Source: Candidatus Multiplicimicrobium inquinatum
GTDB taxonomy: Bacteria; Omnitrophota; Omnitrophia; Omnitrophales; Aquincolibacteriaceae
NCBI GenBank assembly: GCA_002344825.1
Contig: DDUN01000038.1
Coordinates: 24,923-88,922, forward strand
Direction of reading: 5' to 3'
Length of the DNA stretch: 64,000 nt
The position numbers and the translations under genes were made by a program. Positions 50,248 to 60,030 of the stretch are shown here, piece by piece; within the stretch, counting starts at the first letter, position 1; the number at the start of each line of letters is the position of its first letter. The notes beneath the pieces are model-generated. The model was not told the origin of the DNA. It was given only the letters and a program-made list of their open reading frames with translations, and made no database searches.

Positions 50248-53200
50248 ATGAAATTTAATATGCGCAAAATTTTTACCAATATTTTCATTCTTATCTTCCT
50301 AATTAACTCCGTCTTCCCCGCCCAAGCCCAATTTGTAAGGACAGAGCCAAAAGCTAAAACTTTCAGCGGAGTTGCTTTTCAAGCTATTTCTGTGCCCGAA
50401 AGTTTGGCTTTTAAGGATAAGAGCTTCCGCGGCAAAAAACGCGAAGCGCTTTGGATTTTAAATGATGCCCATGCGGTTCCTTCCGCGCAGGAATCGATTT
50501 CACAAACGTTGCAGTATTTACAAAAAGAGGCCGGACTCAATTTTGTGGGAGTTGAAGGCGCGACAGGTTATTTTGAAACCACGCTTTTGCGTGCTTTTCC
50601 TGATTCTGAAAAACTGGAACAAAGCGTACGTGAGCTTTGGGGAAAAGGGGAAATTTCAGGCGCGACTTTGGCGGCTCTCACGAGCGGAAAGCATGCGCGT
50701 TATTTTGGAGTTGAAACATCCGGACTTTATGAACAAGGGTTAAGAAATTATTTTACCGCGAAGAAAACAGCGCCGGCGCATCAAGAAAAACTTAACGCAA
50801 TACAGGCTCAAATAAGAGAGCTCAAGCAAAAATTATTTTCGAAGGAGCTGCGGCGATTTGACGATTTGCGCTTGGAGATGAAAACAAACTCTGCGCAAAG
50901 CTTGCCTCTCATTTTAGATTTGGCTTCGCGCGAGATCGCTGATGATATCAGCCAAAATTTTCAGCATCTTTTTGCGCTTGCCCAAGAGCTGAAAGGGAAA
51001 CACGAAGTTTCATCCGAGGCTTTGTCGGTGTGGAGCCGCGAAATCGGGCTTAAGATTAAATCTCAAGCGGAACAGAAAAAATGGTCTGAAAAAGAGCAGG
51101 CGTGGCAAACCGGGAATTTTTCGGACGCCCAGTTCGCGGCTTTTGCGTTTCAGTTTTGCCGAGAGCAAGGCTGGGCTCCGCGAATTCCGGAAGAATTACA
51201 AGTTTTGGCCCGACGCGGTGAAACTCTTGCGCGCATGCGATCCAAAGTTTTTGTCCGGGAGTGGGAGCAGCTCCTGGTTCGGCTTGAAGTGGCTTTTGCA
51301 AAAAACCAGATAGAACGAGACCTAATGGTTTTAACGCATCAAGCTGAACTTTTAAGCGACTGGCTTCGTTTAGAGCTTTCAAGTGAGGGTTGGAAACGGG
51401 CCGTAAAGCCATTCTCTTTTGTTTCCGACTCAAAAATGAAATTGCTTTCCGCGGACTTAGAAAGTCTGCGCCAACAGCTGGCGGCGTCCGATCTCGCCCG
51501 CTTTTATGAAAATGCTGAAGCGCGGGAAAAAGATTTGATTGAAAACACACTGAAGCAAATGCGCCGTGAAGGACAAACAACCGGAGTTTTAATTGCGGGC
51601 GGTTTTCATACGGAAGGTTTAGCAAACAAGCTCGAGCAGCGGGATATTTCGTATTCGGTTTTAACGCCAGCCATCGCGGAGCTTCCTGCTGAGAGCCGCT
51701 ACGATGCGCTTATGCACGGCGATGTCTCGTGGAAAAATTACTTGCGCGCCGAGAACAAACAAATTCAGCTGTATGAATCTTTCGCGCGCGCTATGACGCA
51801 TCAGCTGCTGGATTTGGAAAAACAACAAAAAGACCCGATACGCATTCTCGCAAATTATAAAGCTTGGCGTGAACATTTAATTCGCGGTATTCACGCGGCT
51901 GACGCGAAAAGGAATTTACAAGCGCTGGCGCTTTTGGATGAAATTGTTCTCGAGGCTATTTATCCGGATGAATACGCGCCGCTTAAACAAAACTGGAAAA
52001 AAACTTTTTCTAAAATATGGCCTGTTTTAACGAGACTTAAAAAAATCGGAAAACTTAGCGCGCCCTCTGCCGGCCCGGCGTTCTCCGGAGCGACAGCGAT
52101 GTTTGCTTTGGGCAATCCCTTGGTGCCGGAGGCTCCTGTTATTGCGATGCCTGGGGTGGAAGCGCCCACCACTTCTCCCGCGGTATTCCCAAGCGAAACC
52201 ACCGCGCCGACTTTGCCGCGATCCGAAATGCGTGTGATGTCGCCGTTGATGGCACATATAAAAGAAGGCACAACGGATTTATTTTTTGTTCACGCCGCCG
52301 TTTCTTCTTTGTTAGACAAGCTGACCGAACGGCATGAAACGGAACCCGTTTCTTTCGAAAATATTCGCGATCATTATCGTTGGAAATATTCAGAGCGATA
52401 TAAGCGCCTCACCGAAAAAGGATTTGTGCCCGCTTTGGGTCTTCAAATGGAGCTTGCCGATGAACTTTTAAGCAACGCTCTTAATGCTCTTTCCGAAGGC
52501 GAGGCGAGCCTTTTTATAAAAAATGAAAAGGGATATTTTCCGCGCAATCCGCGGGCTTTGGCAATTAAAGGAGACCACGCGGCTTATATTCGCCGTGATT
52601 TGATCCGAGCGATTGAAGTCGGCGGCAATGGTTTTAAAACGGTTATTCAGGATTATGTGCGGAACGCGAATGAAAGTGAATTTTTGAATCCCATCGAGGG
52701 GAAGTGGCCGATTCTTAAGGCTGTGTTGCTTTTAGAAAAAAGACAAAGAGAAAAACTGCTTCGCTTGCTTTTGGAAGAGAAGACCTTCACCAATCTGCCG
52801 CTTGTGCAATCTATGATTCTTATGCTGCAAGCCGATGATTCCCTCGGCTGGCTTCGTCAGCAGATAATTGAGAGCATTCAAAAAAAGCAAGGGGCTGTTT
52901 CTGTTCCGACAAAAAATAAAAATTTAAAGATATTCGCGTTTGTTTCAAAAAACAGTGTTCGTTTTGTTTTGATTAAAAACGCTTCCGGAAAAATTATTGA
53001 TACGGGCGTAGAAAATCTTGGAATGGCGGATCAGGGAGTTGTTTTAGCTGATTTGTTCAGAGGGGGATTAAAACTTGAAGACGTTAACGTGCTTGAAGTT
53101 CGTAATGCGGTTACCAATGCGTTTTACAGCGCCTATGCCGTCAGCGGTATGATCCGCAACGGGCTCTCGGTTTTTATTCCCGCAGAAACAAATGAAGAGT

Positions 53201-56200
53201 GGCAGGTTTTGGATTTCGTCCATCGATCCGAGACGCGGCTAAGAAAAGAAAACGGATTTGTGAACGTGAAAGATTTTCCGTTTCTTTCAAATCATACGGT
53301 TTATAGCCGTCAATTTGAGGCCGGTTTGCCGCGGCATTTGCTTGAAAAAATCGAAAGCGCGGCCTTAACAGGAGAAGATCAGCTGGTCAAAGAATTTGGG
53401 ATTTCGAAAGAACTTGCGGCCGCGCTTGTTGCGCAAGTTAATTTAACCGGCGGGCTGGGCGCGTTAATGCCGGATTTATTCGAAGCCTGGGAAGCGAATG
53501 CCATGCCGGTGACAGGCATTCATCCGCTTTGGAATTGGATCAAGAACCGCCCTGAAAAAGCTCTGGGCAAGGATGGCAGCCGGCTTCCGCTTGGGAATAT
53601 GGTAAAGCAGCACATGGAAGATACGGGAATTCATTTCGAAGTCGCCCTTCCGATCACACAGCGGTATCGTTCTTACGCTCAAAATAGCCGCGCGCGCGAG
53701 CTTTTAACCGCGGCCGGGCATAAGCAAATTTTTGTGCGCATTTATAAGACATACTCTCATTTTCAAAATGCGCCCCAATACTATCTCGATTCGTATTACG
53801 TTGAAAACGGCAAAGAGGTTCCGGTTTTCGGCGAAGTTTATGACGATGACAATGCTCTGCGAGATTTTCATATGGCTGTTTTTAGCCAGGCCAGCCAAAC
53901 GCTGATTCAAAAACTTGAAGGTAAGGGTGACCCTGAAGACATTGTTTTATTGGATCACGAGGTGTTTACGAGCATTCCCGCAGCGCGTCTTAACAGCGCC
54001 AAGCTCGCAACTTTGAACCACACGGTTTTTCGTCCGGGGTTGTATGAGCCCTCTGAGAGCTCGTATGAATTATTGGGTTTCCCGGAATGGCTGCGAGGCA
54101 CGATTGCGCATGACGGCAAAATCAGTATCGCGGATTACACGGCCGAAGCTTATGACCTCTTGACGGGCGTTGGTTTGGTGGAGCATGTCCCGGCATTGCA
54201 TACCAATATTTTCCGCTGGGGCTGGCAGAAGCTGCGCGGATTTTTTGACGGCAAGCGGCGCAGTACCAATGGGGTTTATCTCCCGCGCTGGCAATCGCAT
54301 CCGCGTCGTAAGCTGATAGAAGATTATAAAAAGAGGCTTAATATTCCAGTGCCAAAATTCGGGTTGCCCGTTGAAGCCTCCGACCATGATTTTTTTATTG
54401 AGCTTGATAAGAAAAAAAATGCGGCGCTAAAAAAAGACTTTATTTTAAAAAATGAAGCGGTGGGCGCTTCCGATGCCGCCGAGCTTTTGATTTGGCTTTA
54501 TGAAAAGCACGGCTTCGAATGGCTTAAGGACTCTTTGGGCGCGTTTATCGAAAAAGGAAATGTCGCAAATTTAATCGCGGACCTCAACGGAATGCGCGCA
54601 AATTTGAATGACATGATCGGAAAAGAGGCATCAGCTGACAAACAGTGGGAGGCCTTTTTTAGACAGCGCGGAAAACTTATTCATGCCTTGCTTCAAGATC
54701 CGATCGGAGCGAATGTCCGGCGCCAGGTCCCTTATAAAGGACCGGATAAATATGTGGAAGTTTTAAACAGCTTTTTGACGTTGGCGAAAGCTCAAACCGG
54801 AAAGAGCTTTGATCAGGGGGCTCTTTTTCAAAGAATCAAAGGGCAGGTTGAAAAAGGCGACTTTGGCGATCCTGAATTTCAGGATTTGCGGGCGGCGCTT
54901 AAAAACTCGGCAATTAGTCAGGAAATACGTGAGCAAATGGCGCGCGTGATTATTGGCGGGCGTACTTTTGACATGGGCGCGCATGAGCGCTTTTTGTATA
55001 TCCGCTTTATGGCGAATTTGCTTGGTCTTGAAAGCCGGTTTGCTACGGTTGAAAATTATAATTATCACGAGGCGCGATTAATTTTTAAAGGCGCGCAAGC
55101 CGGCATTATGCTTTCGGATGAAATTTTGGAAGCTTCTGCCACCAGTATGGAAAAAGCGCAAACCAATATGGCCGAGGTGATCGGTGTTTTTGGCGGAGCG
55201 GTTCCTGAAATTTGGATCATTCGCAGTACGCAAACGGGTGAAATCAAAGAGGTTTTAGACAAAGATAGTGATCCCGCGATGACGCATAATGAACTGCGGG
55301 AAAAACTTAAAAGCGGGGAGTGGGAGATTTTGAATGGTATTTTGGTGGAATACCAGGATGGTTCCAGGAGTGAACAAATCGGCGGGTTGCGCAGGCCTTC
55401 CGCGGCCAGCTTGGTGGCGGCGCTGAAACAATTGCGCGCGTCACGCGGCAACCCCGAAACCCGTCATCAACGCATGTATGACACTTTGGCCTCGTCGTGG
55501 AAAGTAGACATGGTTACAAGCCAGGCTCAGGCCCACGCGTATTTACTGGAGGGCATGCTTAAAATCAAAGCAGATCAAAAAGCATTGCTTGGGAAAACAA
55601 AAGCCGCAGATGAAGATTTTAAGCACATCGCTTCCGCCGGAGTTTTTAACTGGAATGTTCAGCGCGAAAATCTGCATCCTTTTTATCGTGGCGGCATGCT
55701 TGGTTTTGTGAGCGCTTTCCGCTGGTTAAAAAGCTGGCAAAAACCGCATCAAAATTCATCGGACGGCATGGCTTCACGGGGCGAAGACGCGCTGGCGGCG
55801 ATTCAATTTCACGCGGCAAACGGGGATGTTTTTGAATACTTGCTCAAGAATCTTGCGCCGCTTTCGGGCGGCGTCGAGCCTTTGCGCGAGCGTATTCGAG
55901 TTTTGCAGGAGCAGGCAAAAAAAGCGGAGAAAGAACGTGTGCGCGTCGCGTTAAATCTCGAAGCGCTCGAGCTTGTGGATCAGTTTTTTGTAAAAACGGC
56001 CGGCGAATGGCTGGAAGAATATGTTGCGGATACAACATCGCCGGAAAGACGGCAAGCTTTGCGTGAAGTTTTAGAAAAATCCGCTTTTGTGGAAGAGCAT
56101 AAAAACAAACCGCAACAGCCATGGGCGGAATATATCGCGCGTTATCTGGATCATCATCCTTTGGCAACCCCGCTTGAAACTTCCGATACTCGTGTGCGCT

Positions 56201-58068
56201 CCTTTGTTTTTGCAAAATCAGATCAGCCGATTTTAATTAACCTGAGTGTGAACGCGGCATCTTCCGAAGAAAAGGATGCGGCCGGAAAAACCATCCGCAA
56301 AGCGCGCGCGACGGTTTATTTGAATGAGTCAGCCGCAAAGATTTTGGGCGGCGAAAGCTTTGGAAAGCAGGAGCTTTATCGTGTGACAGAGCCGGCACGG
56401 GAAATTGATTATAAATTGCATACCGCGGTGGAACTGCAAGATGCTTTGGGAGTTGGAATTCCGATGCCGCTTGGCGTTGAGGTTTTGGCTTGGCGCCCCG
56501 CGCAGGCTGAGCTTGCGGGTGTTTTTCAGCGCGCTTTTCAGGCAAAAAGTTTTTCTGATGCCGTGAACACGCTTTCGCAGCGCGTTCAGGACGCGGCTAG
56601 CTCGCATACCGCCGATGATTTCTCGAGGTTCTCAGCGAACGGGGAAGCGAAGGAGGCTTTTTTAAGAGAGTTAGCAGATTTAGCGAGTCTTGATCCCCGC
56701 TCCGCCGAGCACCTTTTTACGCAAGACGGGCGCAAAGCCGTGATGGCCTTTATTTTAATGACGCATCCTGAACTTTTAGATTCCGTCAAGCAATGGCATC
56801 GTGATTTTTACGCAAAGCTACAAATTTTGCGCTCGGAAAACCCGGATTTTTTTAATAGCCGCTCGTCTGTGCGCGTGATTAACTCATCCCGCAACGGGAC
56901 TTTGGTGTTAGCGCGCCAAGACGGGAATGGAAATTTATTGTTTGCTTCGCTGCTTTTCTATGTGAGCCAACGGGAGATTAACTTTGACGGCAAAGTAAAC
57001 ACAACTTTAAGCGGCTTGGAAGGACTGCTTGTCAGATCACCTTATAAGATTACGGATGGGCTTACCAGACAGATTTATGGAGAGCGTTCCGATTTGCTTA
57101 GCTCCTGGGTCAACCGCATTCCGTTTAATGACCGCTCTCAGTTTTTGATTCTCGAGCCGGTCAAGCGATCTGAGTTCCGCGGTTTAGCGGAATCGCAGCA
57201 ACGTTCCGAAGTCGTAACTGAAGGACGCATGGAGGCAAAAGGGGAAAGTTTCTTGGTTGCCGCGATTAGATTTATGGGTTTTGCTTTTAACCCGGGCCGG
57301 GCCGCGTGGGCGGAAGAAGTTTTGCACCCTGTTTACGCCGCGGGAATTTTGGCGAGAACGCATCCTGAACATTTTGTTCCGGCTTTAATTTTGTCTTCAA
57401 ACGGAGAGTGGATGACGCCTCATCAAGAAAACCGTTCTGAAGCGAGGCTTTGGGATCAGCTGGGGGCGTTTGCTTCTAAGCATTTTGAAGCGCATCCGAA
57501 TACACCGCTTCATTTAGGATTTACGGTTCTTTATGATGAATCGCTGGATGAAATGTTATTGGCGTACGCTGAAAAAATAAATATGCTTCAAAAAGAGAAC
57601 GATCGGGGATCGCTCATTAAGAATCGTTTGACAGTCTTTTTGGCGCCGAATCAAAAGATGTCCGAAAATTTTTCTCGGCAGGCGCCAAAACTTGGAATTG
57701 TTTCGAAGCAGCTCAGCGCCGGTAAAGAAGCGGCGCAAATCGTTTCTTTTTTGAAAACGGAATCCGCGCGATCTGTTTTTGCTTATGGGTTTGAAGCCTT
57801 TAATCTTTCGGATCAGGAGTTGGGCGGTTTGCGCCCGCTCATTGTGGTCAGCGCTTTTTCACCCGAAGCCACTTTTAATCCTGCGGTTATGTTGAATTTG
57901 GCCACGGCTTCAGAGGGAAGCATTACCGCCGACGTGATTCAACGGGTGTTTGTCGGGTATCAGCAATTTGTTCGTTTAACCAACGGATCACTTGCTTTGT
58001 TGGAAAATATTTTGAAAGACAAACTCCTCGAGCTTCAGGTAAAACAGCTTATTTCCTCGATGGCGTAA
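50248..58068 (+). CDS. Second giant secreted protein with RSExR linkers and a phosphorylase-like domain
   Basis: 2,606 codons; ATG 50248 with AAGGAG at 50235-50240. The signal peptide has the hydrophobic IFILIFLINSVFPAQA with cleavage before QF. RSExR copies start at 52216 (PRSEMR), 53221 (HRSETR), 57163 (KRSEFR) and 57430 (NRSEAR); partial forms RSEQ (about 55365) and RSEV (57202) also occur. Segment 1 (to 52215) is related to the N-terminal domain of the first giant protein. Segment 2 (52234-53220) is unassigned. Segment 3 (53239-57162) contains a divergent GT35 alpha-glucan phosphorylase. The last two segments (57181-58068) are unassigned. Same layout as the first giant gene, so the two are likely paralogous systems. 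Confidence 0.85.
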   Translation: MKFNMRKIFTNIFILIFLINSVFPAQAQFVRTEPKAKTFSGVAFQAISVPESLAFKDKSFRGKKREALWILNDAHAVPSAQESISQTLQYLQKEAGLNFVGVEGATGYFETTLLRAFPDSEKLEQSVRELWGKGEISGATLAALTSGKHARYFGVETSGLYEQGLRNYFTAKKTAPAHQEKLNAIQAQIRELKQKLFSKELRRFDDLRLEMKTNSAQSLPLILDLASREIADDISQNFQHLFALAQELKGKHEVSSEALSVWSREIGLKIKSQAEQKKWSEKEQAWQTGNFSDAQFAAFAFQFCREQGWAPRIPEELQVLARRGETLARMRSKVFVREWEQLLVRLEVAFAKNQIERDLMVLTHQAELLSDWLRLELSSEGWKRAVKPFSFVSDSKMKLLSADLESLRQQLAASDLARFYENAEAREKDLIENTLKQMRREGQTTGVLIAGGFHTEGLANKLEQRDISYSVLTPAIAELPAESRYDALMHGDVSWKNYLRAENKQIQLYESFARAMTHQLLDLEKQQKDPIRILANYKAWREHLIRGIHAADAKRNLQALALLDEIVLEAIYPDEYAPLKQNWKKTFSKIWPVLTRLKKIGKLSAPSAGPAFSGATAMFALGNPLVPEAPVIAMPGVEAPTTSPAVFPSETTAPTLPRSEMRVMSPLMAHIKEGTTDLFFVHAAVSSLLDKLTERHETEPVSFENIRDHYRWKYSERYKRLTEKGFVPALGLQMELADELLSNALNALSEGEASLFIKNEKGYFPRNPRALAIKGDHAAYIRRDLIRAIEVGGNGFKTVIQDYVRNANESEFLNPIEGKWPILKAVLLLEKRQREKLLRLLLEEKTFTNLPLVQSMILMLQADDSLGWLRQQIIESIQKKQGAVSVPTKNKNLKIFAFVSKNSVRFVLIKNASGKIIDTGVENLGMADQGVVLADLFRGGLKLEDVNVLEVRNAVTNAFYSAYAVSGMIRNGLSVFIPAETNEEWQVLDFVHRSETRLRKENGFVNVKDFPFLSNHTVYSRQFEAGLPRHLLEKIESAALTGEDQLVKEFGISKELAAALVAQVNLTGGLGALMPDLFEAWEANAMPVTGIHPLWNWIKNRPEKALGKDGSRLPLGNMVKQHMEDTGIHFEVALPITQRYRSYAQNSRARELLTAAGHKQIFVRIYKTYSHFQNAPQYYLDSYYVENGKEVPVFGEVYDDDNALRDFHMAVFSQASQTLIQKLEGKGDPEDIVLLDHEVFTSIPAARLNSAKLATLNHTVFRPGLYEPSESSYELLGFPEWLRGTIAHDGKISIADYTAEAYDLLTGVGLVEHVPALHTNIFRWGWQKLRGFFDGKRRSTNGVYLPRWQSHPRRKLIEDYKKRLNIPVPKFGLPVEASDHDFFIELDKKKNAALKKDFILKNEAVGASDAAELLIWLYEKHGFEWLKDSLGAFIEKGNVANLIADLNGMRANLNDMIGKEASADKQWEAFFRQRGKLIHALLQDPIGANVRRQVPYKGPDKYVEVLNSFLTLAKAQTGKSFDQGALFQRIKGQVEKGDFGDPEFQDLRAALKNSAISQEIREQMARVIIGGRTFDMGAHERFLYIRFMANLLGLESRFATVENYNYHEARLIFKGAQAGIMLSDEILEASATSMEKAQTNMAEVIGVFGGAVPEIWIIRSTQTGEIKEVLDKDSDPAMTHNELREKLKSGEWEILNGILVEYQDGSRSEQIGGLRRPSAASLVAALKQLRASRGNPETRHQRMYDTLASSWKVDMVTSQAQAHAYLLEGMLKIKADQKALLGKTKAADEDFKHIASAGVFNWNVQRENLHPFYRGGMLGFVSAFRWLKSWQKPHQNSSDGMASRGEDALAAIQFHAANGDVFEYLLKNLAPLSGGVEPLRERIRVLQEQAKKAEKERVRVALNLEALELVDQFFVKTAGEWLEEYVADTTSPERRQALREVLEKSAFVEEHKNKPQQPWAEYIARYLDHHPLATPLETSDTRVRSFVFAKSDQPILINLSVNAASSEEKDAAGKTIRKARATVYLNESAAKILGGESFGKQELYRVTEPAREIDYKLHTAVELQDALGVGIPMPLGVEVLAWRPAQAELAGVFQRAFQAKSFSDAVNTLSQRVQDAASSHTADDFSRFSANGEAKEAFLRELADLASLDPRSAEHLFTQDGRKAVMAFILMTHPELLDSVKQWHRDFYAKLQILRSENPDFFNSRSSVRVINSSRNGTLVLARQDGNGNLLFASLLFYVSQREINFDGKVNTTLSGLEGLLVRSPYKITDGLTRQIYGERSDLLSSWVNRIPFNDRSQFLILEPVKRSEFRGLAESQQRSEVVTEGRMEAKGESFLVAAIRFMGFAFNPGRAAWAEEVLHPVYAAGILARTHPEHFVPALILSSNGEWMTPHQENRSEARLWDQLGAFASKHFEAHPNTPLHLGFTVLYDESLDEMLLAYAEKINMLQKENDRGSLIKNRLTVFLAPNQKMSENFSRQAPKLGIVSKQLSAGKEAAQIVSFLKTESARSVFAYGFEAFNLSDQELGGLRPLIVVSAFSPEATFNPAVMLNLATASEGSITADVIQRVFVGYQQFVRLTNGSLALLENILKDKLLELQVKQLISSMA
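53239..57162 (+). other. Divergent alpha-glucan phosphorylase-like segment
   Basis: NLTGGLGALMPDLFEAWEA (G1068 on) matches the GGLGxLAGD loop of GT35 enzymes. VFTSIPAARLNSAK parallels the conserved VFTTHTPVPAG. The C-terminal block runs ARVIIGGRTFDMG, RFATVENYNYHEARLIFKGA, then EASATSMEKAQTN (E1628 to K1636), which aligns with EASGTGNMKFMLN. The lysine that holds pyridoxal phosphate is at the equivalent position (K1636). Several glycines are lost, so activity is uncertain. Confidence 0.7.
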
Positions 58069-58169
58069 AGGCTGTTTCCATGTACTTTGCCCGCACTCAT
58101 ATCGGGGATGACTGTCTCCGATATGGCGTGGGGATGGTCTTTGGTCTCTAGTCTGTGCTAATATTCTCC

Positions 58170-58847
58170 ATGTCAAATTTTCTTTATAAAGTGAAAAAGG
58201 ATTTCCGCGGATGCATCGAGCGTGATCCCGCCGCGCAGACTTCTTTCGGCTGGCTCGAAGTTCTTTTGCTTTGCCCCGGCTTTCATGCTGTTTTGCTTTA
58301 CCGTATCGCGCATGTGATTCATTCTTGGGGAGTTCCCGTTTTGCCGCGGTTGCTTTCTCAGCTCGGCCGGTTTTTTACCGGAGTTGAGATTCATTCCGGC
58401 GCGAAAATCGGCGCGGGGCTTTTTATTGATCATGGCATGGGTGTTGTCATCGGCGAGACTTCTGAGATCGGTGAAAACGTGACTCTTTATCAAGGCGTGA
58501 CCTTAGGCGGCACCGGTAATGAACGCGGTAAGCGGCACCCTACTTTGGGAGATCATGTTGTGGTGGGCGCCGGCGCGAAAGTTTTGGGAAATATCCGCAT
58601 AGGTAATTCAGTAAAAGTCGGAGCCGGTTCGGTTGTCGTTCATCCCGTGCCGGACAATTGCACCGTGGTGGGCGTTCCGGCTGAAATCGTAAGAAAAGAA
58701 GGCAAAAAAGTCGCGTGCATTGATCTGGAGCATGGTGATTTGCCTGATCCCGTTCGTGAACTTAAAAATCGCGTTCGCGCGCTTCAAAAAGAAATTGAAA
58801 CGCTCGAGGCTTGCCTCAAGGCTCAGTCTGATAAAACCGAAGCTTAG
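58170..58847 (+). CDS. cysE: Serine O-acetyltransferase
   Basis: Makes O-acetylserine for cysteine synthesis. About 225 residues, the short EpsC/CysE type. The helical N-terminus has IERDPAAQTSFGWLEVLLLCPGFHAVLLYRIAH, quoted here only in part as a recognisable family block (RDPAA...PGFHA). The left-handed beta-helix carries hexapeptide repeats and the catalytic IDHGMGVVIGET and GVTLGGTGNERGKRHPTLGD stretches. I chose ATG 58170, the family-typical start, over GTG 58155. TAATAT at 58159-58164 is very close, so a leaderless transcript is possible. Confidence 0.94.
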   Translation: MSNFLYKVKKDFRGCIERDPAAQTSFGWLEVLLLCPGFHAVLLYRIAHVIHSWGVPVLPRLLSQLGRFFTGVEIHSGAKIGAGLFIDHGMGVVIGETSEIGENVTLYQGVTLGGTGNERGKRHPTLGDHVVVGAGAKVLGNIRIGNSVKVGAGSVVVHPVPDNCTVVGVPAEIVRKEGKKVACIDLEHGDLPDPVRELKNRVRALQKEIETLEACLKAQSDKTEA

Positions 58848-58987
58848 CGCGGTGAGACTTTTTTCACTTTGTTATTTAGATAAGATGAACCGAAAATGAA
58901 ACGGGCCGTTCTTGCGGAAGCATTTGTGTCCGTGTTATTTTTTATTTAGGACTTATACTAAATATCGATCGAGCAAGAGAGGCGTTG

Positions 58988-59476
58988 ATGACGATGGCGA
59001 CAAGGTCGGGAAGTAAGGGGTTTACGCTTGTTGAAATTATCATTGTTCTCGCTGTTTTAGGATTGCTTGTGACTATTGCCTTGCCTGCGCTTTTGCGCAA
59101 TCGCGTGATCGCGAATGAATCCGCTGCCAAAGCGAATTTGCAAACTTTTGCCGGAGCAATGGAATCGTACCGAGCCGCTCAACCGACTCCGGCCTATCCC
59201 AATGATATGAGTGATTTGACCGCCGCCACGCCGCCTTATCTTGATACGACCTGGGGCGCGGGAACAACTCTTACGAAGAGCGGGTATAATTTGACTTATG
59301 TGCGAACCGGAGACGCGATTTACGCCTTAATTGCCGAGCCCAGTGAAGTTGCCGTTACCGGCAACAACTCTTTTTGCGTGGATGAATCCGCGCTTATTTG
59401 GACCTCAGAAACCTCGGCCGGTGCTTTTACGAGCTCTCCCTGTTCCGGCGGCACCGGCGCGGTAACTATTTCCTAA
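58988..59476 (+). CDS. Type IV pilin-like / pseudopilin protein
   Basis: About 162 residues. The prepilin leader ends with the peptidase site SKG|FTLVEIIIVLAVLGLL, with the glutamate at +5 and a long hydrophobic helix. The mature part is about 140 residues with two cysteines (SFCVDES and SSPCSGG) that could form the D-loop disulphide. It could be a major or minor pilin, or a type II secretion pseudopilin (GspG-like). It stands alone, without assembly genes. I chose ATG 58988 over the TTG at 58985. TATACT at 58954-58959 is a possible -10. Confidence 0.88.
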   Translation: MTMATRSGSKGFTLVEIIIVLAVLGLLVTIALPALLRNRVIANESAAKANLQTFAGAMESYRAAQPTPAYPNDMSDLTAATPPYLDTTWGAGTTLTKSGYNLTYVRTGDAIYALIAEPSEVAVTGNNSFCVDESALIWTSETSAGAFTSSPCSGGTGAVTIS

Positions 59477-59482
59477 TTTTTT

Positions 59483-59899
59483 ATGACGGCTAAATATTTT
59501 TCTTATTCTGACGGAGGCGCGCGCGGTAATCCCGGACCCGCGGCAATCGGTGTTTTGATTTGCGATGAAAAAGGTACAGCGATTTTTGAGCAAGGGGAAA
59601 CCATCGGCGACAACACAAACAATGTTGCGGAGTATCAGGCGGTGATCAAGGCATTGCAAACCGCCGAAGATCTCGGAGCGCATGAAATTGTGCATCATAT
59701 GGATAGCGAGCTTGTAACCAAGCAATTGCGCGGAGAGTATCGCCTGAAAGCGGAGCATCTTCGCCCTTTTTTTCTCAAAGTCAAAGAGCTTGAAAAAAAA
59801 TTTAAAAAAATCACTTATATTCATGTTCCGCGTGAGCACCCGCAAATGCGGAGAGCCGACCGGCAAGTCAACCGTGCTTTGGATGAGGCGGGCTTTTAA
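59483..59899 (+). CDS. RNase H-like (RNase HI family) protein
   Basis: 138 residues. RNase HI cleaves RNA in RNA/DNA hybrids. The acidic catalytic residues are present: D in YSDGGARGNPGPAAIG, E in NVAEYQAVIKAL, D in HHMDSELVTKQL and D in RRADRQVNRALDEAG. The short form without the basic protrusion resembles the YpeP/Rv2228c-type RNase H domain more than E. coli RnhA. It starts 6 bp after the pilin-like gene. Confidence 0.9.
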   Translation: MTAKYFSYSDGGARGNPGPAAIGVLICDEKGTAIFEQGETIGDNTNNVAEYQAVIKALQTAEDLGAHEIVHHMDSELVTKQLRGEYRLKAEHLRPFFLKVKELEKKFKKITYIHVPREHPQMRRADRQVNRALDEAGF

Positions 59900-59908
59900 A
59901 TGAGCACC

Positions 59909-59939
59909 CAACTTACACGACTAAAAGAAGTGTAAGTTG
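59909..59939 (+). terminator. Hairpin after the RNase H gene
   Basis: CAACTTACAC (59909-59918), 11-nt loop, GTGTAAGTTG (59930-59939): a perfect 10-bp stem. No T-run follows, so it may be a structural terminator or a binding site. A second imperfect hairpin repeat, ATCCC...GGGAT, lies at 59953-60006. Confidence 0.4.
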
Positions 59940-60030
59940 CGCGTGCGAATTTATCCCGAGCGAACGACTTGTGGTGAGCATGGTCGAACCAAGTGAGTCG
60001 AGGGATCGGCAAGTTTAAAAAGGAAATGTG

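Noticed and set aside
55363..55377. Further RSExR copy in the second giant protein (RSEQIG)
   Set aside because: It lacks the second arginine at the right place and lies inside the phosphorylase-like domain; probably chance.
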